The position numbers and the translations under genes were made by a program. The notes beneath the pieces were generated by a model, which saw only the letters and a program-made list of their open reading frames with translations, had not been told where the DNA came from and did not search any database. DNA of 64,000 nt from Anarhynchus alexandrinus. Taxonomy: Eukaryota > Chordata > Aves > Charadriiformes > Charadriidae. Shown in pieces: positions 26,226 through 39,700 of the stretch; positions within the stretch are counted from its first letter, which is position 1, and every line of letters starts with the position of its first letter. The stretch covers positions 300,600-364,599 of the forward strand of contig VUYV01000391.1 in the NCBI GenBank assembly GCA_008711295.1, written 5' to 3'.

Positions 26226-27780
26226 TCAGACGCAGAAGATGTTATAATCAGCCAGGGCCTGCTCCTCTGCAACAGGACAGTAGAGACCTAAGTTATCCTT
26301 CCACAGAGCCAAGCGCAAACACCCAGACAGACCTGGCGCCCCATGGTTCCACACTCACCTGGATGGTAGTAGTCATAGACCCTGACATGGCCTGGCTTCA
26401 GGTTGGTCACCCCAACCTCCCGCTCCAGATGCAGAACACATGTCTCGGACTTATGGCTCAGCTGGGGAAGAAGACCAAATTACAGTTCACTTACAAGCTG
26501 TTCTTTTTATTCCTTACCTAAATTTGATCCTACTGACAGACAATAACAGCTCTGTTGAGTCAAAGGCAGGACTTCAAGATGAATCTTGAATATCCTGCTC
26601 TGCGAGCCCAGTCCTTGATTCCCCACGCAACTCTGCCACTGTCCTCCACTCCTGCAGCGTCTCTAGTAGAACACACACATACCTTGTCCAAGTAGAGGGC
26701 AACACCTCCTTGTGTTTTCTCAGTTCTTCTCACAGGGTGCCAATGCTGCAGCTAGGACAGGAGAACAGAGAAAGCAATTTGGTTGGGTCTTTTGAAAACC
26801 AAGCGCGAGACATCCCAACAAGGTTTATCTAAGCTTGAGTGGGCAGGTTCTCATTCACTCACTTCCAAACTTATTTTGGGCTCTCAACCCTTCAGGCTGA
26901 TCTCCCTGAAGGACCACTCAGCTCCTGCAAAACCCAAGGACAGGAACCTAAGCTACTTAGCTGTCAAGAATGTGCTGAGCGAATTGGGCCAGAAGGATCA
27001 CCATCCTCAAGGCTCAAAGAGAGAGTACATGTTGATGTTTGTTGTGTGGCAGGGGGAAAGGGATGGTGAGATTGATCAAGAAAGAGACAGGCAACACCTT
27101 CCTACGCAACCTCCCCCTCTCCTTGGGCATGGACGGTCCCACTGACACCACATCACCATCCTAATTCCAGGCTTCTTACAGACATCCTGGATCCTGGAGC
27201 CAAGACGAATCCAGACAGTAGGGACACCTCCACGATCACCATGTTGGAAGTGGATCTCTTCCCAGTGTACCTGGGGAAGATCAAAAAGAGAGTCTCTCCC
27301 AGCCTCCCCTTCCCTCTACCACCATACCCTGTGTGCAGGACCCTGAGCCAGGCAGCCCAGCCAGGAATGGGACCAAGGCAGTCACTGCTCCCTCTCGCAG
27401 GGGGCAGATGATGGCTGCACAGCTCTGAGCATCCCCAGTCTGAGGTGACTACTTGCACTCCTCTCCCTAGCAAGAACCAAAGCCCTCAGAAACATTTCTC
27501 TTTCCCCAGAGACACTTGAGTCTTTCCTTCTCCATCTGCCATCTGGACCTTCTGCTGGAACTGCCTAGTGTCTCCACCGCAGCCAAGAAGCACCCGTCAG
27601 CTCTCCAGCCATGCTTGGCTTTCCTTCCCAAGAGGAGCTGTGTCTTTATAGTCACCTGACATTGACATAGACAGTAACAGAGTGTGTATCATCCTCCGTG
27701 CAGTTGACTGGGTCGGTTTTCACTCGCAAGGCAAAGGATGTGGAGACCTGTGGGGAGGGTGTGTTGTACCTCAGCACCAT
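26226..27780 (-). other. Gene B exons 31-35: receptor-binding domain and stop
   Basis: Exons of 125, 91, 69, 103 and 41 nt, about residues 1301-1442. Exon 31 has [15 protein letters not shown]. Exon 32 has [20 protein letters not shown], the family's receptor-binding-domain signature. Exon 33 ends GGVALYLDK, exon 34 has [14 protein letters not shown], and exon 35 reads [13 protein letters not shown] then TGA at 26226-26228. In this family the receptor-binding domain mediates clearance of used inhibitor. The stop falls one base before the exon 35 donor, so the protein ends just after the ADYN-x-x-C motif. Confidence 0.9.
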
Positions 27781-30700
27781 CTGCAGGAAGAGACAAAAAG
27801 AATAAGACATGGATAATTAGTTCAATATCATCTATCATACCTTTTTTTCCACTGACTACTCTAATCTTCAAGATATAGACCTCGGACAGTGAGTACACTC
27901 ATCCCAGTACTCAAAATAAAGGTCACTCAGATTGGAAACCTTCCATGATCCTTCCAGCTGGGGCTCCTTCTCCTCACCCTTCCCCTCGAGACTGTGCAAG
28001 TCAGGCACACAGCAGTGGGACCACTATACAAGATTTCCATCCTTTCCCTGAGAGCCATGGAAGCATCACTGTCCTCACATTTGGACACGTTATGTCTCTT
28101 GAGTCTCCTGGCACACAGGTTTATTGCATTGGCAACAGGCTGTGATTAAAGCCCAGTTAATGCACATTTCTTTGCATAGTGCTGCAATGGAGACTTTTGA
28201 CTTTGATAAGATGAGGAGCAAAGGGTTGTCACAGCAGGGTCTGTGGGAAGGGGGCAACCCACCTGGGTAAAGACACAACAACTGCCGCGGGCCTGCACCG
28301 AGAACTTTCCCGGGACTTCTGGGAGTGCCGCCTCCTGCACCAACAGCCGGTTCTGGTAGGAGACTTGGAACTTCCTCCCAAAGCCTCTCTGGGACCTCAC
28401 CCTTACTTCTGCAACCCCTTTTGTGCTGTATGTCAGCGCTGCATACTTAGCCAAGGCCTGCAAAGCGACTACTGTGTCCTGAAAAGGAAGAAACAATTAC
28501 ATTTGCACATTTGCTCTGCAGCTCTGAGACCCAAAGACACTTGAACTTGCTGTCCTGAGGACCTCTGTATACAAGGGCTCCTCTCCTCAAAGCCTTCATG
28601 CTGTTATTTTCACACTTGCATATATTGTGCAGAGGTTCTTTCTCAAGCAACATCCTCTTCCCTGGCCACAAGTTACCTGTGTTGAGGCAAACCCTCCATA
28701 GGCATTCTGCTGCCTGGTGAGCCAGGCCACAATGCCAGAGGCTGTGGTGAGATCAGACACTGTGCTATTTGGCTTGGAGAGCAGGGCCAGGAGGACGTAG
28801 GCTGTCAACTCCACATCCACAGACAATGGCTCTGACCAAGGGCTGGTGCTGGGTCTGGGCTTGGACGGGGTCTCACTCCAGTGGATCTGCCCACCTGGGA
28901 AAGGAAGGGAGTAAGCAACATTGAGGGATGTCAGGAAAGAAATCCTGACGCCTGGGAGTCACAGTGGCTTGTCTATGCAAAGACCATCAAGTAAATATCT
29001 CATGGCTGGGTCATCACGTCACTGGGTGAACTGCAATCCCATGGATTTTGCAACACCAAACACTCCATATTATGCATTTAAAGACCCATTTACCAAGGTG
29101 ATACGCAATACTAATATGCCAATAATCTGCATACACATTATCTCCCAAACATCCAGCTTCTCCATTGTCCTGTTTGCTACATCCACTAACCACCTGATAC
29201 TAGCTCGCTAACCACTAGCCAGTCCTGGGGGTCAGGGACTAACAAGAAGCGGGGCAGCTTGCCAGCTTGCTTCCCTCTCTGGCACTTTGCAGTTCTGCCT
29301 AAGAAAGCCCGTTTGTCTCAGAGCCCAACCTCTACTTCGGGTACCAGAAAAGGATGAGAGGTTTGAAGGAAATCAGCACCCACACTACAGTATTGCCAGA
29401 ACATACCTTGAGTTCATAGATTGGGTGTCTAAAAACTCTCTTTGGTGAAGGACAGGATTTAACACCTAAAGGGTAAGGACCATAGTCCTTCCAGGTTGCA
29501 TGTAACTGAGGGCCCAGAAAGGTCGCTCGTCCCTTCTCTGATGTTCACCTGGCACTGAGGTTCCCGTACCTGCTCTGATTGCCTTTCGATCAAGCATATC
29601 AAGTAGCTTTTGTGTGCGTTGAGAGTCCTTAGCCAGGGCGAAGGTGTAGGCCAGCAGGGCCTGGGTATAAGTGCTGGTAGCTTTGGGAACAGAAGGAGCG
29701 ATGCAGCCCAGAGCCTTGCGCACCACTGTACTCTACAGAGAAGAGTTGCATGGATATTGGTCACACACAAACACACATGAGGCAGGCAAACACTGAGGTA
29801 CACAAGCAGAAGGATGCATTAGCATATGCCAGCACAGAAAGTACCCCATACATTCACCAAGATGTCTCTGTGCTTGAGCCTACACATTTCTCTTTGTATC
29901 AGTGCAGCACCAGTAAGCAGTGTCTCCATCCCTTGGTGCAAGGTGCTTGACAGGCACCCCCCCAAGCTAGTCATGGGTTTCAGCAGTGCGCTCTCAGTGA
30001 AATGAACACCTTTACTGCTGAAATAACACCCCCACATCATACTTTCCAAGTCCGAACACAACAAGAGCAACAACACACAATTGCAATTGCTTACACCCAG
30101 CCTGCTGACCAAGATTACTGTGTTCAGTTCACCTCTACGGTGCCTTACAAGGTCACTGGGATTTCCAGTTTCCCCTGGAACACCAGTACTGCTGTTGGCA
30201 GGGGGCAGCAAACCCACCGGTCTCAGCAGCATTGTATCCCAGCATTCAGCTGTGCTGCTGCAAACATGCGCCAAAGGCTCACAGTGGTCACCTGTCCCAT
30301 ATAAGTGCATCTACGGCACTTCACAGTTTCCCCTCTTCCAGTGGCCTCTTGGTTAAGTAAAGTAAGGATCACACAAGGGCTACACTTAAGATTTATTCTA
30401 ACATTCAACATGCTCCTTGCCTCTTTCCCTTCTAGGAAAGAGAAAAGGTAACATCTGTGTCATCTTGTGCTCTCTAGATGGTGGGGTAGTATTGCTAGAT
30501 GCAGCCACCAATTCTCAGAAATGGTCATAGTATCTACTCATGAAGCACCAAAAGTTCCCAGGATCCAGATGAGGCTTTTTGGTCATTTTGTCTTATTAAA
30601 TTCCAGCAGAAGCAGTAAGCTGAGCTTCCATCATTTCAAAAGTCCTACTTTTCTATTTGCGCTTAAATATAATAACTGCAAGCAGCACGGTTACCTTTGT

Positions 30701-33700
30701 ATTCTGTAACTGAATAGACATAAGTAGGAATTATATCACATTTGTGAATTTGTTTAGAGGCTCCTTTATTATTCCTTTTGCTTCTTAAATCTCTCAGTCT
30801 CCCAGGCAGTTAAAATGGAGGTACAATCACTGGTGTTTGTACAGCTACCAAACTTCAAGTGAAAACACTTGATGTACGACTACCTATGAAGTGCTGACTG
30901 TTATCATACATCTTAATACCTTGTCTAGGAACAGTCTGGCATGTATTACAACCCATCTGGCTCTCATGTCTTCTGGTGAAACTAACACAAGAACTGAGAA
31001 TGCCACTCTACTGGAAGTGTTTTGACACTCAGTGTGCTCATCTCGTTGTTGACAATAGCAGTCCTAAGTGCATGATGTACAGAAGCATTTATCTTCCCTG
31101 GGAGCAGCCACATACCAGCTAAGAAACTGCTTCTCTACAACACACCGTTTGTTTCTGCAGTCAACATAAATAATCTGTTTTGTTCCAAGAGATCAATTTT
31201 CAACACAGTGTGGGGGTAGAGAGCTGTTTGTCTCTGCCTAGACTTTTTGTCATACAAACCATGCTTCAACAGCTCATTCAGAACAGTGTAAAATATCTCC
31301 AGCCTTTTCCCTGCATTTTAATGCCTAACGACTTTCACGAGCCTTTTAGGTATGCTTATAAGGGAAAGTAGGATCTGTTCTGACCATCTTGAGTGCACTA
31401 GCCCTTGCAGGACATCCTCAAACTTTTTCTCAGGATCTTGACCGCTACTGATTGTGTATTCTTTGTAAAATCATTTATAATCCACACAAGGATACTCTTC
31501 TGGGTACTATGACAAGCTTTGTGTTTCCCACTTCATCTACCCACAGACCTACTCAGCAAATTCCTTCACTGGGGCTAGGATAACTACTGTGAGACTTTTA
31601 CCGATTTGTTGTTACTTATGAGTGTCTTTCGTTGTCATGACCATTTTCGTCTAAAACCAATGGTTTATGCATGTGTGTCCAATTGAATAACTATCTGGTT
31701 ACTTTCACACCAACAAATCTTCTGATGCAACAAAGCATTCCTCACTCCATGGACAATCCTTTCTGAGCTAACAACACTGTTGTCATCTCTGGAACATGAG
31801 GAATTCTATGAAGTCCCCTACCTTGTGGTAGCCTAGATTTTCTCACCACTGTCAGAGCACTAAGTCACCCTCTGTGGATTCATTCAGGACAGAGTGGCTT
31901 CCACTAGTTCATCATGCAGATTGCTTTGAGGTCCTGTTTGTCTCCTTTTCAGGATTTTACTCATGGATTTGGAGCACAGTCTGGTCTCTCCTCAGTGACA
32001 CTTTGCTTTCCTTCCCAAATGACAAAACTGGTTAAGACCTACAACAAACTCTTAGTTAATTTTCTACCAGGATGAAGGTCCTTGTCCTTTTGTTTCATTC
32101 TGCTGCAGAGCACAGTACATGTTAACTATTTGTCATCCAGTTTCATGAAAAGCCTCCTCCACAAAAGTCATTACCAAATGATAGAATAATTCAGATTGGG
32201 AGGGATCTCAGAAGGTCTCTAATCCAACCTCCTGTTCAAATCAGGGTTAGCTATGAGATCAGACCAGGTTGCTCAGGGTTTTATGCAATCGGGTCTTGAA
32301 AACTTCCAATGATGGAGACAATTAAACCTCTCCAGGCAACCTGTTCCAACACTTAATTGTCCTTATGGTGAAAAAAGGTGACCTGAAGGACATCTGTTGC
32401 CAGAAGGAAGGTTAATTTCCATCTGTCTCTTTATTTTCCCCTAAGCCCATTGCTTTCAGTTGCAATGAAAAGCACTGCTCTTCCACTTACTTTTCTTATT
32501 TCCAGAGAATTTTGCTTCTCAAAGTCTGCAACAATAGTATCTCTCCATCAAGTTGACTATATTTTTTAACTGCCAGTACCACAGAGTAATTAGTTATGAT
32601 CTTTAGCACGGGTAAGAATTCCCTCTTTTTATTACTTAGGTGTGCAATTCCAGCTGCCCTTCTTCACAACGTGTATCTCCCTACAGCACTACTTTCCCAG
32701 ACTTCCACTTTCTGGGAAGCTAAAGCACATTAAAAATGTCATTATGGCTATTTACTTGACTGTGGGAGCAGCTACACCAACCTCTCCTCCCTAACTACTC
32801 ACCACTAGTTCTCAGCACTGTATAGTACAACGGGTAGCAAAGGGTTGGGAGGATGCCAGGGGAGGGGAGTGGGGAGCAGGAATGAGCAGCCAAAGCCTGG
32901 GAAATGGGCATAGTATCTAGCCATGAACTCCAATGGCTCCCTGTAGTCTAACCTCATCTTCTCCTCTGTCAGTGATGTCCTCCCTCAAGGGATAGTGGAG
33001 ATTTTTTCCTGAGAAGTGGTAAGTTCTTCTTCTGCCAACCTATTACTTTGTCCACAAGTTTCTCCAAGACGCTCTGTTGCCTGCCTCAGCGACACCACTA
33101 AGCCCTTCAAGATTCAGATCTTAGGGCACGAGCATAGCAAAGAATCCCAATATTTACCTCTGGTGTCTCCCCTGCCTCCAAGTATGCAGCAGTGATGTAG
33201 GCAGCCAAGGGGACTTCCCCATCCACACCTCCCTGCAAAAAGCATAAAAATCCAAAAAGCTGGGAAAGTTAATACACAAAAACCTGAAGCTTTTCAGTAA
33301 AGGCCCCACCTATCCCTGGCTTGCTCCCAGACAAGAAAGCAGAACAACACAGGAAAGTGAACTAAAACAATTACCAGTAGACCTGGCAAGAACTGCTTTG
33401 AGTTGTCCTTCAAGGTGCTCTGGCTCCTACCTTCATGGCTGTGTGGAAAAGTTGGCCCATATTTCTGAAGCAACCGTTGGGAAGCTGGTGGACCTCCAGC
33501 CAGGTGAGAGCGGCTTGGATGGTCCTGTTGTCCAGGAAAATGTATGGTTTGGCTTGGACAAAGCATTTAACCACAAATGCAGTCAGCCTGGTTGGGAAAA
33601 GAACAGAAAAAAGGCATGAGAGAGGGAAGAGAGAAGCAGAAAGAGATGGAGTGAATAAGAGAGAGGTAAGAATGGGTGGAAAGAAAGAATCTAAGTAGAA

Positions 33701-36700
33701 GCCGAGGAACAAAAAGTAGGAGTCTGAAACTGGTGGGTCTCTCCTCACCTATTGTTCTGCTAGTCCTTGTTTGCTAGTCCAAGGACATCCTAAGGACAGC
33801 TGCATACCCCTGGGGTGCACTAGCCTGCAAAGCACCTGGAACGCTTTGGGTCCAACAGGACAGAAAGGATTCAATGTTGGAAGCAGAAAGCTGCCCACCT
33901 CTAGGCTGTTAGACAGCAGATAAGAGAGCCCAGTGCTTACCAAGTATTACCATACTCATCCTTGGTACCAAATTCACTGTAGGAACCATCAGGGTGTTGA
34001 TACTGCAGCTGTATCTGGTACCCTGGGAAGCAGGATAGGACATTAGTGCTCAGAATGGTATTTGCAGTGAAATCAATGGGGTGGTGTTAACACTGTAAGT
34101 GGTTGAGAGCTCTGGAGGGAAGGGGAGTAGGCAACCATTGATAGGTTGGACACAGTGGAAGGCAGAGGAGCAAGGTGAGTTTGCTGTACTTGCCATTGCG
34201 CAGGAAACCTGTTGCCTTCTCCTTGATCTCAGGGGTCAGCTGCCTCGTCTTCTCCAGGTACTGCAGCACATAGACAATGGGGGCAAACAGCACCATGTTC
34301 TGCTCCCCACAGCCATGGGGCATCTGCACCAGGTGGTCCAGGTTCTGCAGTGCCGTCCCCATGAGGTCACCTGGAACAGAGCATAGGCAGCCTTACCACT
34401 CCCTGGGCAGGAGGCTTGGGGATTCACCTCTTCCTACCTGTGACCCATTCCCAGCAGTGTGCCAGGCAAGATAGCCCCAGCACAGCAGTGTGGGGACAAA
34501 TCTGTCCAGCCAGCTTATCAGTTCCTCTGTGCCCTCCATACAGGCTGTACACATTCCCATCCAGGCAGGGGAAGCCCGTAAACAGAACACCCTCTGTCTT
34601 GCTGAGTGTTTTACTTATGTGGAACCAGGAAATGCAGCCGCACACACGGGAAGAACGAGGCAGTGGAGGCTCAGAAACCTCAGAAGGGGTACAGGGGGTT
34701 CTGGGTTTGGGCTTTCCTAGGCCTAAACTCAGAGATATGGGATCCAGAAATGTACTATCATAGCCGAATTCCTTACCGGTGACTGAGATGGTGGCTCTGA
34801 CTGAACCTTCAACCACATTCAGAGGCAACATCAGAGAGACAGATTCCTGTGCTGGACTGCCTGACACCGGCAGGGTAAGGTGTACAGGGAGGACAAAAAG
34901 AAAGAGATTCTGATGAAAGCAGCCTTCAAAATTGCCAGAAACTGTTCAAGATTGTTCTGTGCTAACATCCCATTTTCCTGTCACAGAGGCTGCAGATCAC
35001 ATCAAAAACCCCGTACCATTCCACCCTCAACTCCCTCCATCCCCCTTGTCATGACTGCGCTATCCTAACAGCCTTCCTTCTAAAGAGGTTAACAGGATCT
35101 TGTACTGGAAACCCTCTGTGGTCAAAGCCACCTGCTTTTCTCTACATAAGTTATTCCATCTCATTTCAGATTTCAGTTGCAGGCATGTCTTCTCAATGCA
35201 CTTCGTGCTCTCAAAATCTGCTAATGGCCCCATCATACACCATAACATTCAAGACAGAAGCAGCAATCTTAAGTCATATCCTCCAGCCTCACCATGTTCA
35301 GTAGTCTAGTTTTATTACCACAGGTGAAAAAGGCTTCAAGCTGTCACATTAGTATCAGGGATGTTGATACTAAAAGATCCCCACATCCTTACCCAGGGGA
35401 AGCTCTAGTTGGCACCACTATTAGCTACTTCTGTAGCTTGGTCATGTTGACAGAGAAAATATTTCAACAAGTGGAAAGACCCAGGACGTGGTTAGGCAGG
35501 AAGAGGCGGATGAGCAGGGTGGAAGAAGAAAACAATCTCTCTACCTTTTTTAGGACACAGGATGGAGCTGTGAGCCTTTTCTACCAACACTCCCTCTGGC
35601 TGTTGGAGCACATAAAAGTAGCATTACAATGAGCTCACAGGAGAGAAACAGGATTACAAGTGGATTAGAAATAGATATGGACAAAATCCTGGTTCAGGTT
35701 GGAGTCAGCTGGATTAACATCATTATCACATAAAAATGTAAACTATGGTCAATCATTTTCATCTCAGATAAGAAAATAACATGCATTTTCAGAATATCAT
35801 AACTTCTGAATGTCTGTGAAACTGATGCTGTAGGATTCAGCAGAGAGCTCAAGAGAGAGGACAAAAAAGAGTGTACATATTTAAAGTTTTCATGGTATGC
35901 AGTGGAGGATACCCCTCTACATCCCACATCCATCAGCCCTCACAGCTGGGCCCAGGTCAGGCCCTGAGATTCTAATTACACACCTTGAACAGCAAGGGAT
36001 AACTCCCAAAATTAACCTGTGCAAAATCTGGGAATTGCAGAAAGCCCACTTTTAGGTGTATGTAACAGAAGAGCTTGTCTAACCCGGACTAGAAGGACTT
36101 TGGTGATCACATCTTTCTGTCCTTGGTTTGGGACAAATGGTATCTCTTTGCCACAGAGCTCTTCGGTGGCCACAGCCTCTGTGCTGAGGGTGATGTTCAT
36201 GAGCCCTGAAAATAACACACATTTAGGTGCATAAAACAACTTCTCATGAAGCACTTCCCATTAATACATTAGAAGTCACCGGTTGACAATGAAAAATTGT
36301 ATCAGAGCTCTGCATGATTCTGTACCTCCTAGCACAGACTTGAGAGTAATCATGACGTTAGGATGAATGTAAACGAGTACTCTCTGATTAACAGGGTAAA
36401 CAATTCCCCACTCCATGTCAGCTCCTACAAAACATCCCCACCTTGGTCTCACCCCTTTCCAGTTCCACCACCCCACCTCCCTGTTCTTCTCACCCAGTTG
36501 CCCAGCTGTGATGCTCCACTGAAAGGTCTTTGCTTCACTGGCACATAAGCAGCTGCTGTAGACACAGCCTTTGCACGGCTTCAGCTGTAAGTATGCGAAC
36601 TCCTCCAGGGTCACTTGGATCTGAAGGGGCAGCAGGGATGGCAGATGGCACAAGATAAACATCACAGGCCATAGATTTCAGTCATCTCCTACCTACCCAT

Positions 36701-39700
36701 AGGCTTTTCTTGCAGAGCCTATCAGGGCTCACCTACCTTCATGCATCGCTGCAGGTAGTTGAAGACTGTGGCCTTCAAGATGAAGGTCTCACCCTGGATC
36801 ACAGAAGACGGCAGTGTGAGCTCCACAAGAAAGGGCTTGAAAACAAGCAGACTGGAAGTTGGAGCAAGTCCAAAGCCATTACGTCCTGTGCAGAACATCC
36901 CTGCTTTCCATTCTGTGATGGCGTTAGGCACAGTGACAGTGACATTCTTGTTCCCACTGGGACTGAGGAGAAGTAGACAGCAACAGATGCATTTAACTGA
37001 ATCTTGCTGTACGTAGCACCAGGTGATCTGACCTGCGCCATTCCCTCCAGTGCACCCCATCCCCTAACCTCAGTCTAACTCCTAACCTCTGCTGAACTTG
37101 TAGCACTTACAGGGTTACAAGTAGGTCCTTGTAGAATTAGGGACCCCTGCCTCAGATGCTTGTATGAACAGAACCATTTTTGACAATAGGTTACATGGCT
37201 GCAAGAGGCCATCAATCCCACTCAGTGCTTTTCTCAGACAGCACTTGCCCTTTGCATATCTAAAAATGCTTTACAGATGTCAGCAGTTTTATTCTTCTTG
37301 GCCCAGGGCTGGAGAACCAGACACCAGAAGAGCAACAAGACTGGCTCAACATCAGTAGAACTTAGCAGGAGACAGACCCAGCAATTCACCTTCCTGTGAG
37401 ACACTGACAGCTTAAAGTCCAACATAAATGCAGGGCAGAGACTTGGCTTGTGCCCACATCACAACTCCTGAGAGCAGCAGACTGTTCTGTGGCTGCTACA
37501 AACCAGCCCTAGCTAAAGCTAACGATATGCTTTAACTCCAATAATTGGAGATATCCACTTCTGCTAGGCACATACAGGAAGGTAATGCATACAACACAGA
37601 GACCTTTGGTTGCTCAGATCAGGCTGATGGACAAATCACATAGGAGATATCTGCTGCTGGGGAGCGAAGAGATGGATATAGCTGGAAGGACAGTGGAGGT
37701 GGGAGAGGGCAGATGTGGGGGCATCTGGCCTGAGCAGACTCCAGTCTCCAGACACCAGGCAAGAAATTCTTAAAGTCAGAGATGAAAAATCTCCAAAAGC
37801 TCTCTCAGCAGATCCTGTGTACTCACTGAGCCTTTCTCACAGGACACAGTTCCCAGTCCTGTGAAGGACTTCTGTGGAAATCGGCTTCCCCTGCATCTCA
37901 GGATGCATCCTGTGAGCACAGTTTGGGAAATAACAACCCACAGGGCTACCTCAAGTAGAGTGCAGACAGTAAACCAAGCTGTTTTGCTGCACGGCACCTA
38001 CTTTCCTATCTTCCCATGCCAGCTACCTCCCATGGATGGACAATACTTCTGTGATCATCTAGTACTGGAAAATGCATTCGATGCAGACACGAGCTCCGAT
38101 GAGAAACAGCCTGACAGGTATGAGCCCCATAACATATGTCCTTAGACATCTTCCTCAGCAGCTTATGATCTAAACCCAGTTGTACCTGCTGCCGCCCCCG
38201 GTCACACTAAGCCACCCAGACTAGACCCCCACTGCTCAGTTTACTCACCCCACAGAATACAAATCCCATATCCAGGTTTTGGAGAAATGCCTGTGTACTT
38301 TCTCTTCAGCTGAAGAAACAGGTGAAAACATAGTGGGCTGATAGGTAGATGTTGTCAGATGCTCTGCGGGAAATAACAAAGACCCAGTCACCACAGGGTC
38401 CTCAGGCCCTGGTTTAGCGCAGAGGGGCTCCGGCCCAGCTCAGGCTGCAGGACATCCCGTCAGCTCTTGGGAAGCACGGCACTGGAACAGAAGGTGCTAT
38501 CCCAAATTTTAAAATCTCCTGCCTCGTTTCAAACAACAGAGATGCTGTAGGCCTTACTTGCATTTATAAGCACCAAGGGAAGGGCAACTATTCCCTCACC
38601 TTGGAGATAAGACTTGGGATCCAGACAGCTCACTAACATTACAGAGCCTGAAGCTGTGAGCCCCAGACAACCTCAAAATAGCACAACAGGTTTAGAGCCA
38701 GGGAACACTCTCGCTCCTCCATTTGCAATTACAGTAAGTACTGCCTCTTAGCTCAAACCCAGGATTGCTTTCACCTGAAAGACCGAGCATCCCATGCAAG
38801 AAGAAAAAGTCAGCAAATGCTTACTGTTATATACTTTATGGGGCTGGGCAAACATCAACATGGGCCTGGGAGTAAACATTGCTGTTTCCTGCAGCATAGT
38901 TGTCGATGGAGTGGTTGGACACACTCTGGGTTTCCTGATATTGGTGTTGGACATAACCTTCAACCCCATTTCCTGTAGGAAAAAAAAGAACTGATGCACC
39001 AGAAGCTTGTCCTCTCCCCTTTGCTCTCTAACCTGTGCCTTCTTGTCCCCTCATGCAGTGGGGACTTGGCTGTCCTCTAGCTTGGCAAAGTATTCTCTTG
39101 CTTCATTTTAAGAGAGAATTATTCACACCTTCAGCAGTAAGCAAACAAGGTCTTCTAAGCTAATTCATCTGGCCTGAGTCAGCCAAATTTATTCTTTTTC
39201 AAACACATCGTCATTTAGGTACTATGCCTTCTCAGCCTGCAGAGTGCTCATGCTATGGAGATTAAACAAACTATGTGAAATCCATTTCAAGTAACCAATC
39301 ATCCTTGGCATCCTGAATCACACAACCAAAGCACAGTAACCACACAATAATTTCTTCTTGGTCAACAATTTCAAGCCACTTACTAAAATAACAAGTGAAT
39401 TACAAGGGCCTAAACTGGACCTGTTCCCTGTACTGTCTGTAGCGGCATCCCTAGGATATTGGTAAAGTCAGGAGGCCACGCTTCCCTCAATTCATGAGTT
39501 ATCCCAACCCACCAAATCAACCATTTTTACCCTGAATGCTGTAAACACATCAGGCTCATCAGAATTTGGGAACCCGCATGAATGATCATCTTCAGACACT
39601 TGGCGAGGATACCTGGAGTTATAAACAGATGGGAACAGCCCATAGATCTGGGAAAGCAAGAAAAGGGAAAAAAAAAAATCAGCACAAATAAAACCTGGCA

